The position numbers and the translations under genes were made by a program. The notes under the pieces were generated by a model. It made no database searches. It was not told the origin of the DNA and was given only the letters and a program-made list of their open reading frames with translations. Source: Cichorium intybus (Eukaryota > Streptophyta > Magnoliopsida > Asterales > Asteraceae). Taken from it: DNA of 64,000 bases. This document shows positions 19,337 through 30,005 of this stretch, piece after piece; position 1 is the stretch's first letter; each line of letters opens with the position of its first letter. The stretch spans positions 61,555,729 through 61,619,728 of the forward strand of contig CM042010.1 of NCBI GenBank assembly GCA_023525715.1, given 5' to 3'.

Positions 19337-20136
19337 TAGGCTCTGCTATTCAGAAGCACATAAATGGACATATGGATAATAACAGAAATATAGCAAAATA
19401 AATGCGGAATGGTTTAACATGTGGTTTCTGAAATTCTTGCATGTAGATACTTAAGTTGATTATCGTAGATATCAACCTCTAACTGTGTTACAGGGAGATG
19501 GATATTACATTCAATTCTATTTTTAAATCTTTGTTTATGAATCTTTAATGCAAAATAATATCGATTGTTTTGTATTTGTATTTTCGAATCGGTCATGATG
19601 TATGAAGATGTGTAAGGGATGTACCTGACTGATGCTTGGATTGATGCGTTGATTAACTGCTTCGTAGATGCTTCGATAGGCTCTGCTATTCAGAAGCGCG
19701 AGGCTTCAACAGAGAACTCTGCTATTCAGAAGCATAAGGCTTCAACAGAGGAATTTTGAGAGTACTCAAAACTTAACACAAATAAGCTCTGATTTATTAC
19801 ACTAGGCAAACGCCTTATTTATAGTACATGAGGGCTGCTACTGCATACGTGCTATTATTGACACTACATTATTGTGTCTAGCACTTACAAATAAAGACAA
19901 ACTATAGGATGGTGACTGGCACCTAATTTACATAATTAAAAACAAACGACAAAAACTAAACAAACGACAAAAACTAAAAGTCTACATTATTACAAGATAT
20001 GATGAGGGGAGGGGCCACAAATATTCTTTGTGTCAATTCCAAATCCTCACCACCGCGAAAAATGCGTCGTGCATAATGATTGAATGCTTTTGATGAGTGC
20101 TGTGCACTGTTGATGAGTGTTGTGTACTGTTGTGTA
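19337..20136 (-). promoter_or_regulatory. Intergenic region, P2 type (PBS lost)
   Basis: The minus-strand region after the transactivator at 20137. It has a TATA box (complement at 19816-19823), AATAAA (complement 19793-19798), stem-loops and a leader ORF. A short direct duplication (AAACAAACGACAAAAACTA) lies near 19945-19977. The leader end carries a scrambled join near 19336-19360, and no PBS remains. Confidence 0.8.
19414..19596 (-). CDS. Conserved 60-aa leader ORF
   Basis: Open, with one change (Arg to Cys in the middle). The leader downstream of it is truncated. Confidence 0.55.
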   Translation of the reverse strand: MTDSKIQIQNNRYYFALKIHKQRFKNRIECNIHLPVTQLEVDIYDNQLKYLHARISETTC

Positions 20137-21525
20137 TTATTCTTCCATTATCTCCATGAATGGTGTCTCGTCCTTGTTTTCTTGACAATAATTGCATTGG
20201 TGACGTGGAAAATGCATAATATGTTTGCATAATTGTTTTTTAATTTCTGCAGGTAGAACGGCAAGATGATGCGAGAATGTTTCAAATGGTTCTTCGAATC
20301 GTTCTACGGCTTGCATTCCTTCAGTTGATATTTCTGTGTCATTTGTTGTATATAACAGAAATGTTTTACTGCAATAGTTTATCCTAACTTGTGATTTTTG
20401 ATCTTTTCCGTTGCCTATTCTTGAAGAGGCTAAATAAACTCCTACTAATGCAAAAATTAGATGGTCTTGTGTTGGTGTTTCGTGTGGTAGTTCATCTTTT
20501 GTTGGCTTGGATCCATTACTAATTCCCATGTATGCAAATGTAATACTTGGAACTAGTAGTTGAGAGTCTTCATCGAAAAATGGATAACTGGAATGTAATT
20601 TAATGAATAAATCACGTTCTTTTGCAAAACGTGTCTTGTAATGGCGAATAACTGATTGAAAATTAGTTGGAAATTCACTTATGCATTGTAGGTTGTTTCC
20701 ATTTAGGTAGATTGTATCGATGAATCCATGGGTGAAATATTCCCAAAGAGTCATTAGATCGGTAAGGTTGGCTAAGAAGATTGCTTTTGTGCCTGGCTTT
20801 CTTATGACTGGGTAAAAGCCCATTAGTGAATGGACCTTTGTGTATGAGACTAGGCTGTCCCATAATTTTGCAAGTTTTGCTGTGGTTGGTTTTTTCATTA
20901 ATTCTTTTTCTTTTGTAAATGGTATAGCTTGTAGGGCTGCTTTGGCTGCTTTGGCTGTGTTTAACTGGTTTAAAGACTTTGGTTGTGGTTCTGTTTTTGG
21001 AAGGATTCCAAGGATGGTTGTCTTTGATGATTTTTCAATGGTTTCAGTTGTAACCGTTTTGTATGCTTCTCTGAATGCTGTTTCTGCTTCAGCTTTTGTT
21101 TTGTAACTTTTGTGTGTAACGTTCTTTCCAACGATATGAGAATTTGCAATTCCCCAATCGTTATAGATTCCTTTGTGTGGTCCGTTAAAAATAACGTACC
21201 ATTTCTTCGTTTCTGCATCAGTTGATTGTTGATGAGTTTTGAATATTTCTTGAGAGTTACAGGTGGATGACGATGGCTTCTCCTGTTGTTTATCGGAACT
21301 GTCTGATGAAATTTGCTGGATTGTTGGTGTAGGTGGAATGGTTGAACTGCCTGTTGACTTTTTTGCGTCTTCTTTGACTGGAGTGAACTGTGTTGACAAT
21401 ATCTGCAGTGTTTGTTGGAGCTGTTCTTCTTCTTTCTTGATTGTTTCTAGTTGCTTCATCATGGCTGCTTTCTGTTCCTGCTTTTGTTTTAGCTGGTGCT
21501 GGATTTGCTTCATAATGGCTTCCAT
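20137..21525 (-). CDS. Transactivator/viroplasmin, full-length open (462 aa)
   Basis: Residues 1-50 form a Gln/Lys/Glu-rich coiled coil and residues 50-100 a Ser/Thr/Pro linker. Residues about 107-160 match the Caulimovirus viroplasmin pattern (W-Y-V-I-F-N-G-P...G-I-Y-N-D-W...F-R-E-A-Y), related to the hybrid-binding domain of RNase H1. The C-terminus has an H-Q-C-N-Y-C cluster. In caulimoviruses this protein forms inclusion bodies and lets ribosomes reinitiate on polycistronic RNA, which suits the overlapping gene order here. Its ATG overlaps the polymerase stop by 16 nt. Confidence 0.92.
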   Translation of the reverse strand: MEAIMKQIQHQLKQKQEQKAAMMKQLETIKKEEEQLQQTLQILSTQFTPVKEDAKKSTGSSTIPPTPTIQQISSDSSDKQQEKPSSSTCNSQEIFKTHQQSTDAETKKWYVIFNGPHKGIYNDWGIANSHIVGKNVTHKSYKTKAEAETAFREAYKTVTTETIEKSSKTTILGILPKTEPQPKSLNQLNTAKAAKAALQAIPFTKEKELMKKPTTAKLAKLWDSLVSYTKVHSLMGFYPVIRKPGTKAIFLANLTDLMTLWEYFTHGFIDTIYLNGNNLQCISEFPTNFQSVIRHYKTRFAKERDLFIKLHSSYPFFDEDSQLLVPSITFAYMGISNGSKPTKDELPHETPTQDHLIFALVGVYLASSRIGNGKDQKSQVRINYCSKTFLLYTTNDTEISTEGMQAVERFEEPFETFSHHLAVLPAEIKKQLCKHIMHFPRHQCNYCQENKDETPFMEIMEE

Positions 21526-22076
21526 TCTCTCGTCAATGTATCTGCTATGTGGTTGTGCTCACTCTTTATGTACCTGAGATATGGATGAAACTGGTGTAAT
21601 TGTAACTGCCAACGGATTAGCCTTCCACGACAGTAATCTTCTTGTAACTTGTATTGCCAGAATCCTAACAGATATTTTGAATCTGTTCGGAGTTCAAATC
21701 TTGTCTGTAGTAGATCGATTTTCCATTTCTTTAAGGTTCTGAGACATGCCGGTGTTTCTCTTTCATGTGTACTGTAGTTTTGTTCAGTTTGGGAAAATGT
21801 TCCCGATACATATTTACATAATTTTTTCTCGTATTTATCAGTTTTTAATACTTCTGATGATACTTTTGTATCAACGTATGCTTCTGGTAATACTTTCGTA
21901 TTACTGTTTACTTTTGATGATACTTTCGTATCACTGTATGCTTCTGGTAATACTTTCGTATCACTGTATGCTTCTGGTAATACTTTCGTATTACTGTATA
22001 CTTTTGATGATACTTTCGTATCACTGTATGCTTCGAATGGTTTAGTCAGAAGGTTCTCGTTAGATGTAGACATCAT
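21510..22076 (-). pseudogene. Chimeric ORF: movement protein start fused to RNase H
   Basis: A deletion joins the first eight codons of the movement protein (M-M-S-T-S-N-E-N) in frame to RNase H just upstream of the array. The result is an open 188-aa frame with array, Glu motif (H-E-R-E-T), second Asp motif (R-T-D-S-K-Y) and H-N-H-I-A-D tail. It lacks the first catalytic Asp, so it is a deletion product, not a functional enzyme. Confidence 0.85.
21858..22023 (-). repeat. 30-bp hairpin array (6 units)
   Basis: Six units in the long RNase H context, one with AAAA in place of the GAAA loop and one with a mixed stem. Confidence 0.88.
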
Positions 22077-22440
22077 AAGAGTTGTTTTTTAATTAAATCG
22101 TTGCTTATATTTACTAATTATAGTATTTATTAAAATCATAACTTAGCTTTCAATCTTGACTTATCTTTCTAATTAAATATTGTTATTTGTCATATTAGAT
22201 TGTAGTTTAGCTCGTTACTTATCATGAATTAAATTGTTACTTAGCTCTGATATAGTAAAATCGTTACTTATCATTAAATCGTTACTTAGCTCTGATATAG
22301 TAAAATCATTACTTAGCTTATTTACTTAGCTTATTAATTAAATCGTTGTTAATCATTTTTTTATTTCTAATCTACTAGAATTGTTGTGTAGCTCTGATCT
22401 TAATTAAATTGTTGTTAATTGTTGCTTAAATCGTTACTTA
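22077..22440 (-). repeat. Post-PBS degenerate repeats, extended version
   Basis: Besides the TAAGTAACGATTT units it holds a longer AT-rich insert (about 22319-22440, with TTCTAGTAGATTAGAAAT in viral sense). The same insert occurs near 30243, 59970 and 60400, so it is viral, not host. Confidence 0.8.
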
Positions 22441-22452
22441 GCTCTGATACCA
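22441..22452 (-). other. tRNA-iMet primer-binding site
   Basis: Complement of TGGTATCAGAGC. Confidence 0.9.
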
Positions 22453-23253
22453 AATGGGGAAACATAAATAGACATATGGATAATAACAGAAATATAGCAA
22501 AATAAATGCGGAATGGTTTAACATGTGGTTTCTGAAATTCTTGTATGTAGATACTTAAGCTGATTATCGTAGATATCAACCTCTAACTGTGTTACAAGGA
22601 GATGGATATTACGTTCAATTCTATTTTTAAATATTTGTTTATGAATCTTTAATGCAAAATAATATCGATTGTTTTGTATTTGTATTTTCGAATCGGTCAT
22701 GATGTATGAAGATGTGTAAGGGATGTACCTGACTGATGCCTGGACGATGCGTTGATTAACTGCTTCGTGGATGCTTCGATAGGCTCTGCTATTCAGAAGC
22801 GTGAGGCTTGAACAGAGAACTCTGCTATTCAGAAGCATAAGGCTTCAACAGAGGAATTTTGAGAGCACTCAAAACTTAACACAAATAAGCTCTGATTTAT
22901 TACACTAGGCAAATGCCTTATTTATAGTACATGAGGGACTCTTCTAGAGTCTAATAGTATCCTACACTAATAATACACTAACTAGTGGTGTCTAGCACTA
23001 CATTATTGTGTATAGCACCATAACAATAAAGACAAACTACATGATGGTGACTAGCACCTAATTTACATAATGGAAAACAAACGACAAAATATAAAAGTCT
23101 ACATAATGGTAGATATGATGAGGGTGGGGTTCACAAATATTCTTTGTGAATAAATCCAAATCCTCACCACCGTGAATTAAGCGTCGTGCATAATGATTGA
23201 ATGCTTTTGATGAGTGCTGTGCACTGTTGATGAGTGTTGTGTACTGTTGTGTA
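22453..23253 (-). promoter_or_regulatory. Intergenic region, P1 type
   Basis: TATA complement at 22919-22926, P1-specific CTCTAGAAGAG segment, GTGCTAGACAC motifs, leader stem-loops and leader ORF. It follows a transactivator 3' fragment. Confidence 0.82.
22518..22700 (-). CDS. Conserved 60-aa leader ORF
   Basis: Open from the conserved ATG at 22700. Here the frame also stays open upstream to 22838, because the stop upstream of the ATG is absent. Several substitutions (Arg to Ile, Pro to Leu, Ala to Thr). Confidence 0.52.
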   Translation of the reverse strand: MTDSKIQIQNNRYYFALKIHKQIFKNRIERNIHLLVTQLEVDIYDNQLKYLHTRISETTC

Positions 23254-23395
23254 TTATTCTTCCATTATCTCCATGAATGGTGTCTCGTCCTTGTTTTCTT
23301 GACAATAATTGCATTGGTGACGTGGAAAATGCATAATATGTTTGCATAATTGTTTTTTAATTTCTGCAGGTAGAACGGCAAGATGATGCGAGAAT
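23254..23395 (-). pseudogene. Transactivator/viroplasmin, C-terminal scrap
   Basis: The last 46 or so codons with the cysteine cluster, joined at 23395 to leader sequence just short of a PBS. Confidence 0.85.
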
Positions 23396-23457
23396 GGGGA
23401 AACATAAATGGACATATGGATAATAACAGAAATATAGCAAAATAAATGCGGAATGGT

Positions 23458-23640
23458 TTAACATGTGGTTTCTGAAATTCTTGCATGTAGATACTTAAGC
23501 TGATTATCGTAGATATCAACCTCTAACTGTGTTACAGGGAGATGGATATTACGTTCAATTCTATTTTTAAATCTTTGTTTATGAATCTTTAATGCAAAAT
23601 AATATCGATTGTTTTGTATTTGTATTTTCGAATCGGTCAT
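23458..23640 (-). CDS. Conserved 60-aa leader ORF
   Basis: Open and unchanged in protein sequence from the commonest version. It lies in a rearranged leader with neither PBS nor promoter. Confidence 0.5.
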   Translation of the reverse strand: MTDSKIQIQNNRYYFALKIHKQRFKNRIERNIHLPVTQLEVDIYDNQLKYLHARISETTC

Positions 23641-23865
23641 GATGTATGAAGATGTGTAAGGGATGTACCTCACTGATGCCTGGACGATGCGTTGATTAAC
23701 TGCTTCGTGGATACTTCGATACGCTCTGCTATTCTGAATAGCAGAGTTCTCTGTTGAAGCCTCGCGCTTCTGAATAGCAGAGCCTATCGAAGCATCTACG
23801 AAGCAGTTAATCAACGCATCGTCCAGGCATCAGTCAGGTACATCCCTTACACATCCTCATACATC

Positions 23866-24048
23866 ATGACCGATTCGAAAATACAAATACAAAACAATCG
23901 ATATTATTTTGCATTAAAGATTCATAAACAAAGATTTAAAAATAGAATTGAACGTAATATCCATCTCCCTGTAACACAGTTAGAGGTTGATATCTACGAT
24001 AATCAGCTTAAGTATCTACATGCAAGAATTTCAGAAACCACATGTTAA
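23866..24048 (+). CDS. Conserved 60-aa leader ORF
   Basis: Open and of standard sequence, in the inverted plus-strand leader piece. Confidence 0.5.
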   Translation: MTDSKIQIQNNRYYFALKIHKQRFKNRIERNIHLPVTQLEVDIYDNQLKYLHARISETTC

Positions 24049-24074
24049 ACCATTCCGCATTTATTTTGCGTCAA

Positions 24075-24755
24075 ATGGGGAAACATAAATGGACATATGG
24101 ATAATAACAGAAATATAGCAAAATAAATGCGGAATGGTTTAACATGTGGTTTCTGAAATTCTTGCATGTAGATACTTAAGCTGATTATCGTAGATATCAA
24201 CCTTTAACTGTGTTACAGGGAGATGAATATTACGTTCAATTCTATTTTTAAATCTTTGTTTATGAATCTTTAATGCAAAATAATATCGATTGTTTTGTAT
24301 TTGTATTTTCGAATCGGTCATGATGTATGAGGATGTGTAAGGGATGTACATGACTGATGCCTGGACGATGCGTTGATTAACTGCTTCGTGGATACTTCGA
24401 TAGGCTCTGCTATTCAGAAGCGCGAGGCTTCAACAGAGAACTCTGCTATTCAGAAGCATAAGGCTTCAACAGAGGAATTTTGAGAGCACTCAAAACTTAA
24501 CACAAATAAGCTCTGATTTATTACACTAGGCAAATGCCTTATTTATAGTACATGAGGGACTCTTCTAGAGTCTAATAGTATCCTACACTAATAATACACT
24601 AACTAGTGGTGTCTAGCACTACATTATTGTGTCTAGCACCATAACAATAAAGACAAACTACATGATGGTGACTAGCACCTAATTTACATAATGGAAAACA
24701 AACGACAAAATATAAAAGTCTACATAATGGTAGATATGATGAGGGTGGGGTTCAC
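24075..24755 (-). promoter_or_regulatory. Intergenic region, P1 type, PBS lost
   Basis: TATA complement at 24540-24547, P1 signature and leader stem-loops. It joins a movement protein fragment at about 24756 instead of a transactivator. Confidence 0.8.
24139..24321 (-). CDS. Conserved 60-aa leader ORF
   Basis: Open, with one Glu to Lys change. Same position relative to TATA box and stem-loops as elsewhere. Confidence 0.52.
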   Translation of the reverse strand: MTDSKIQIQNNRYYFALKIHKQRFKNRIERNIHLPVTQLKVDIYDNQLKYLHARISETTC

Positions 24756-25109
24756 ATAAATCACTAAAAGTACTTTTCAAAATTATTTGAATTGTAGATA
24801 TATGAATATATGCTATCTTTGATCGATCTATTTCTTTGATATGTTGTATTTTATTTTTGATCTGTTGTTTATTAATAATAGGTATAATTATATTTCCTTG
24901 AGTTGATTCTATAGGTATCGGTTCTTCACCTACTATTTTACCATAATAAATAATATTTTTTCTTGAAAATAGATTTTTAAGTGTATCGTATTTAAAATTA
25001 TGTTTTTCTGATAATGTAAAATTTGATTTTCTAATAGCATCTTTATTTATATTATTTTTACTAACTAGAGCATCAAATATATATCCTAATTCATTTTCTT
25101 CATTATTAA
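24756..25109 (-). pseudogene. Movement protein, internal N-terminal fragment
   Basis: Covers about residues 12-130 of the protein, without start or C-terminus, between two P1 intergenic pieces. Confidence 0.85.
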
Positions 25110-25366
25110 TAGTGTCCTACACTAATAATACACTAACTAGTGGTGTCTAGCACTACATTATTGTGTCTAGCACCATAACAATAAAGACAAACTACATGAT
25201 GGTGACTAGCACCTAATTTACATAATGAAAAACAAACGACAACATATAATGGTAGATATGATGAGGGTAGGGTTCACAAATATTCTTTGTGAATAAATCC
25301 AAATCCTCACCACCGTGAATTAAGCGTCGTTGATTGCTTTTGTTGAGTGTAGTATACTGTTGTGTA
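25110..25366 (-). promoter_or_regulatory. Intergenic region, P1 type, upstream half only
   Basis: Has the GTGCTAGACAC repeats and the TTCACAAA inverted repeat, but stops before the TATA box at the junction with the movement protein fragment. Confidence 0.78.
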
Positions 25367-26754
25367 CTCTTCTTCCATTATCTCCATGAATGGTGTCTCG
25401 TCCTTGTTTTCTTGACAATAATTGCATTGGTGACGTGGAAAATGCATAATATGCTTGCATAATTGTTTTTTAATTTCTGCAGGTAGAACGGCTAGATGAT
25501 GTGAGAAATTTTCAAATGGTTCTTCGAATCGTTCTACAGCTTGCATTCCTTCGGTGGATATTCCTGTGTCAGTTGGTGTATATAGTAGAAATGTTTTGCT
25601 GCAATAGTTTATTCTACTTGTGATATTTGTTCTTTTCCGTTGCCTATTCTTGAAGAGGCTAAATAAACTCCTGCTAATGAAAAAATTAGATGATATTGTG
25701 TTGGTGTTTCATGTGGAAGTTCGTCTTTAGTTGGCTTAGTTCCATTACTGATTCCCATGTATGCAAATGTAATGCTTGGAACTAGTAGCTGTGAGTCTTC
25801 GTCAAAAAATGGATAGCTGGAATATAATTTAATGAATAAATCACGTTCCTTGGCAAAACGTGTTTTGTAATGGCGTATGACTGATTGAAAATTAGTTGGA
25901 AATTCACTTATGCACTGTAGGTTGTTTCCATTTAGGTAGATTGTATCGATGAATCCATGGGTGAAATATTCCCAAAGAGTCATTGGATCGGTAAGGTTGG
26001 CTAAGAAGATTGCTTTTGGGCCTGGATTTCTTATGACTGGGTAAAAGCCCATTAGTGAATGGACCTCTGTGTATGAGACTAGGCTGTCCCATAATTTTGC
26101 GAATTTTTCTGTGGTTGGTTTTTTCATTAATTCTTTTTCTTTTGTAAATGGTATAGCTTGTAGGGCTGCTTTGGCTGCTTTGGCTGCGTTTAACTGGTTT
26201 AAAGACTGTGGTTGTGGTTCTGTTTTTGGAAGGATTCCAAGGATGGTTGTCTTTGATGATTTTTCAACGGTTTCAGTTGTAACCGTTTTGTATGCTTCTC
26301 TGAATGCTGTTTCTGCTTCAGCTTTTGTTTTGTAACTTTTGTGTGTAACGTTCTTTCCAACGATATGAGAATTTGCAATTCCCCAATCGTTATAGATTCC
26401 TTTGTGTGGTCCGTTAAAAATAACGTACCATTTCTTCGTCTCTACATCAGTTGATTGTTGATGAGTTTTGAATATTTTTTGAGAGTTACAGGTGGATGAT
26501 GATGGCTTCTCCTGTTGTTTATCGGAACTGTCTGATGAAATTTGCTGGATTGTTGGTGTAGGTGGAATGGTTGAACTGCCTGTTGACTTTTCTGCGTCTT
26601 CTTTGACTGGAGTGAACTGTGTTGACAATATCTGCAGTGTTTGTTGGAGCTGTTCTTCTTCCTTCTTGATTGTTTCTAGTTGCTTTATCATGGCTACTTT
26701 TTGTTCCTGCTTCTGTTTTAGCTGGTGCTGGATTTGCTTCATAATGGCTTCCAT
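25367..26754 (-). pseudogene. Transactivator/viroplasmin, frameshifted, stop lost
   Basis: The first 375 or so residues are open, then a one-base loss near 25615 shifts the frame. The normal stop has become GAG, so the downstream frame runs on to 25307. The C-terminal part shares variants (Y-T-P-T-D-T-G-I) with the copy at 54694. Confidence 0.92.
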
Positions 26755-28670
26755 TCTCTCGTCAATGTATCTGCTATGTGGTTGTGCTCAGTCTTTATGT
26801 ACCTGTAATGTGTATAATTTGATGATACTTTCGTATCAATGTATACTTTTGATGATACTTTCGTATCAATGTATGCTTTTGATGATACTTTCGTATCAAT
26901 GTATGCTTCTGGTAATACTTTCGTATTACTGTATACTTTTGATGATACTTTCGTATCACTGTATGCTTCTGGTAATACTTTCGTATTACTGTATACTTTT
27001 GATGATACTTTCGTATCACTGTATGCTTCGAATGGTTTAGGCAGAAGGTTTCCCTCGGTGTCTAAACCCAATAATATTTTTCCATGTATAATTGCTTTTA
27101 GGCATCCTGCCCATGTATCTTTTGATCCATCCGTTTCGACTATTAAAAAGTCGTCCGGTTGCGAGTTGTATAGTGTTGGTAAAACATGAATTTTTTCTTT
27201 TATATTTTTGACTAAAATAGTATCTTCATTGGTCCAAGACCGTGGTATTTTTTCTGATATTTTCTTTTGTAAAATTCTTCTTTCATTTGCTAAATTTTTT
27301 AGAAAACCTTGTTCTGCGATGTAGTTTAAACAGCCAAGAAATCGTTGTATTTGTTTCCGGTTTTCTAGTTTATCGGGAAATAAATACAATTTTTCTCGAA
27401 CATTATCTGTTAAAGAAAGTTGTCCGTTTTCTTTGATTTTTAGTCCTAAATATTCAACTTTAGTTTGTAAAAGTTTTGATTTCTTTTTTGATAAAACTAA
27501 ACCTTTTTCTTTAATTCTTTGTAAAACTTTAATAACTGTTTCAAGGTGTAATTGTTCATTTCCATTGGTAAAAACAATAATATCATCAATATATGCAAGA
27601 CATATTTGATCCAAACCATTTAAGGTTGAATCCATAAACCTTTGATATATTGCGGGTGCTTGTTTTAAACCAAATGGTAGAACGTTCCATTCGTAGTGTC
27701 GCTGAGGTGGACATGAAAAAGCCGTTAGTGGTTTCGTATCTTCGTGTAGTCGTAGTTGCCAATATCCTGATTTTGCATCAAATGTGCTAAAGTGTGTATT
27801 TCCTTTTAGTTTTTCTAAAATGTATTCTTTTCTTGGTAATTTATATGAATCTCCAATAGTTGCATCATTCATTTTTTTATAATTAATAACCATTCTTCTT
27901 TTTCCTCGTTTTATTTCATTATAATTTTCTACATAAAAGGCGGGTGCAGAGTGTGGACTCGTGCTATTTCTTATAATTCCTTTTTCTAAAAGCTGACTAC
28001 ATTCGGTTTTAAACTCATTTACATATTTTATACTATATGGTATTTTATTAGGTACATTAATTTCTGCTTTAGGATCTTTTAGTAGTATTTTAATTTCTTG
28101 ATTATTTGTGTTTTTTAATTGATCTAATGGATTTTCAGTACATACTTCTTCTAGTTGTTTTTCAGCAATATCTTTTGTTAATGTTAATAATACTCGTAGT
28201 TGAAAACCAACTTCTTGTTTCATTATTTTAATAAGATCATATTGTTTAATTATAGAGGTTTTTATAATTCATTTAGATGGGTGTTTGATGCTTATGTATT
28301 CGGTTGTTTGAACAAAAGGATTATATAATTTTAAAAAATTATTTCCAATAACAAGATCTATTCCTGAATCATGTTGATATATGGTTGGTGTGATAAAAGG
28401 AGTTTTTTCTATAATAACACTAATATTTCTTCCTACATACCAAATGTTATGTACAGATTTATCAGCAATAGTAATTTTAATTGGTATTTTAAGTTTTTCC
28501 CATTTTACTAAAATATTCTTTTTTCCAAAACATAGTGTTGCAGCTGTATCAATATATGCGATTACTTTTCGATTATCTATTGTGGTTGTTATAAATGTAC
28601 TATTAGGGTTAACTTTAGGTTTTTCTTTACTTTTTTGATTGCTATATTTGCTATATTTATTATTAGTCAT
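26739..28670 (-). pseudogene. Protease/RT/RNase H polyprotein, one nonsense codon
   Basis: The protease motif reads Y-I-D-T-A-A-T, losing the catalytic Gly. A TGA at 28269 (Gly codon in siblings) ends the first 133 aa. The following 494-aa ORF covers linker, RT (R-M-V-I-N-Y, F-D-A-K-S, L-P-F-G, Y-I-D-D), first RNase H Asp, array and H-N-H-I-A-D tail. The middle of RNase H with its Glu and second Asp is absent, as in other short forms, and the first Asp motif reads T-D-G-S. The stop overlaps the transactivator by 16 nt. Confidence 0.93.
26823..27018 (-). repeat. 30-bp hairpin array (7 units)
   Basis: Seven perfect units. Viral sense shows alternating TGATAC and TAATAC stems followed by three TGATAC units. 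Confidence 0.92.
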
Positions 28671-28824
28671 GACAATTACTAAATAATTGATCTAATATAT
28701 CATTATTTATATAATTTTTTAATATAATATTTTTATAACTATTTTTTTTATTAGTATTTTCTTTATTTCTTTTATACTTTTTAAACCATGTTTTTAATTT
28801 TTGTAAAATATTTTTGATTACCAT
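28663..28824 (-). CDS. Small basic ORF, 53 aa
   Basis: Open version of the ORF between the 79-aa gene and the polymerase. Overlaps the upstream stop by 7 nt and the downstream start by 8 nt (ATGACTAA). Five residues longer than the copy at 9448, because of an Asn/Lys-rich insertion. Confidence 0.6.
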   Translation of the reverse strand: MVIKNILQKLKTWFKKYKRNKENTNKKNSYKNIILKNYINNDILDQLFSNCHD

Positions 28825-29057
28825 GTTAAGGGTGGTTTAATAGAAAGTGGTTGTTTATTATTTTTAACTTCTAATAATTTATAAATTTGTTCAATTTTTT
28901 GTAATATCTCTGGTATTTGTTTTACCAATAATTGTTGTTTCATTTCTATGAGATTGTTTAGTTTTTTATTTATTATATGCATTTTTTCATTTACTGTCAT
29001 TTCATCTTTCATTTGTAATTCTATATCATTTATTTTACTACTAGATGATTCTGTCAT
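28818..29057 (-). CDS. 79-aa coiled-coil protein
   Basis: Open, near identical to the copy at 9215. Heptad-like Lys/Leu/Ile-rich centre. ATGA overlap with the movement protein. Confidence 0.75.
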   Translation of the reverse strand: MTESSSSKINDIELQMKDEMTVNEKMHIINKKLNNLIEMKQQLLVKQIPEILQKIEQIYKLLEVKNNKQPLSIKPPLTW

Positions 29058-30005
29058 ATTCGTAAACTTAATGATCTAATCATTTCTTTTATTTCTTCAA
29101 TATTTTCATTTTTTCTATTTTCCGTAGATGTTGAAGGTTGTATTTCTGAAATAGAGGATCTTCCTATAATTGTTGAAATTGGAGGCTCTATTATTGGGTC
29201 TCTTTTAACTAAAGGTGTAATTATTTGTTGTCGAAAATCTGTTTCATAAACTGGTTTATTATCTATTCTTTTTGGTGATTCAAGAGATAATAAAGGTTCA
29301 AATAGTTTATCAATATGAATTCTATCTTCTGTTTTAAATGTAATACTATGATGAGAATTTGTTAATGCATAGTTTATTTGATATGTTAAAGTAAAAGGAT
29401 GATTTCCTTTTAACATAAAATTTTGTCTTAATAATTTATATCTTACTGTAATACTATTACTTAGATTTCTATCTTTTAAACTAAGTCCTAATTGTATATT
29501 TATATTAAATTTTATTTTTCCTTCAATTAAATTTCCTTTTCCTTTTGCAATAATACTTTCTTGACTATTAATTATACGATCATCTCTAATTTCTAATTCT
29601 ATTGGTGTATCTAAATCACTAAAAGTGCTTTTCAAAATTACTTGAATTGTAGATATATGAATATATGCTATCTTTGATCGATCTATTTCTTTGATGTGTT
29701 GTATTTTATTTTTGATTTGTTGTTTATTAATAATAGGTATAATTATATTTCCTTGAGTTGATTCTATAGGTATCGGTTCTTCACCTACTATTTTACCATA
29801 ATAAATAATATTTTTTCTTGAAAATAGATTTTTAAGTGTATCGTATTTAAAATTATGTTTTTCTGATAATGTAAAATTTGATTTTCTAATAGCATCTTTA
29901 TTTATATTATTTTTTACTAACTAGAGCATCAAATATATATCCTGATTCATTTTCTTCGTTATTAATAATTATTGATTCATTATTCTCGTTAGATGTAGAC
30001 ATCAT
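29054..30005 (-). pseudogene. Movement protein, frameshifted near N-terminus
   Basis: One extra T near 29912 breaks the frame after about 30 codons. The rest is open (193 aa from an internal start) and matches intact copies. Confidence 0.9.

Larger units (their letters stand above)
19360..22452 (-). mobile_element. Endogenous pararetrovirus copy, component A with large internal deletion
   Basis: From the PBS at 22441-22452 it reads post-PBS repeats and the first codons of the movement protein, then jumps into the RNase H array. Long-form RNase H, an intact transactivator and a P2 intergenic region follow. The central 3 kb or so is deleted. Confidence 0.9.
23396..24074. other. Leader fragments in head-to-head inversion
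   Basis: A minus-strand leader (23396-23734) folds back at GCTATTC-T-GAATAGC into a plus-strand leader (23736-24069). That one meets a third, minus-strand leader at about 24070. Each carries a full leader ORF. Confidence 0.85.

Noticed and set aside
26492..27040. Long ORFs on the strand opposite the transactivator (M-D-D-D-G-F-S type and M-Y-E-T-R-L type)
   Set aside because: They are shadows of the transactivator coding strand, present wherever it is present, with no motif or independent start signal.
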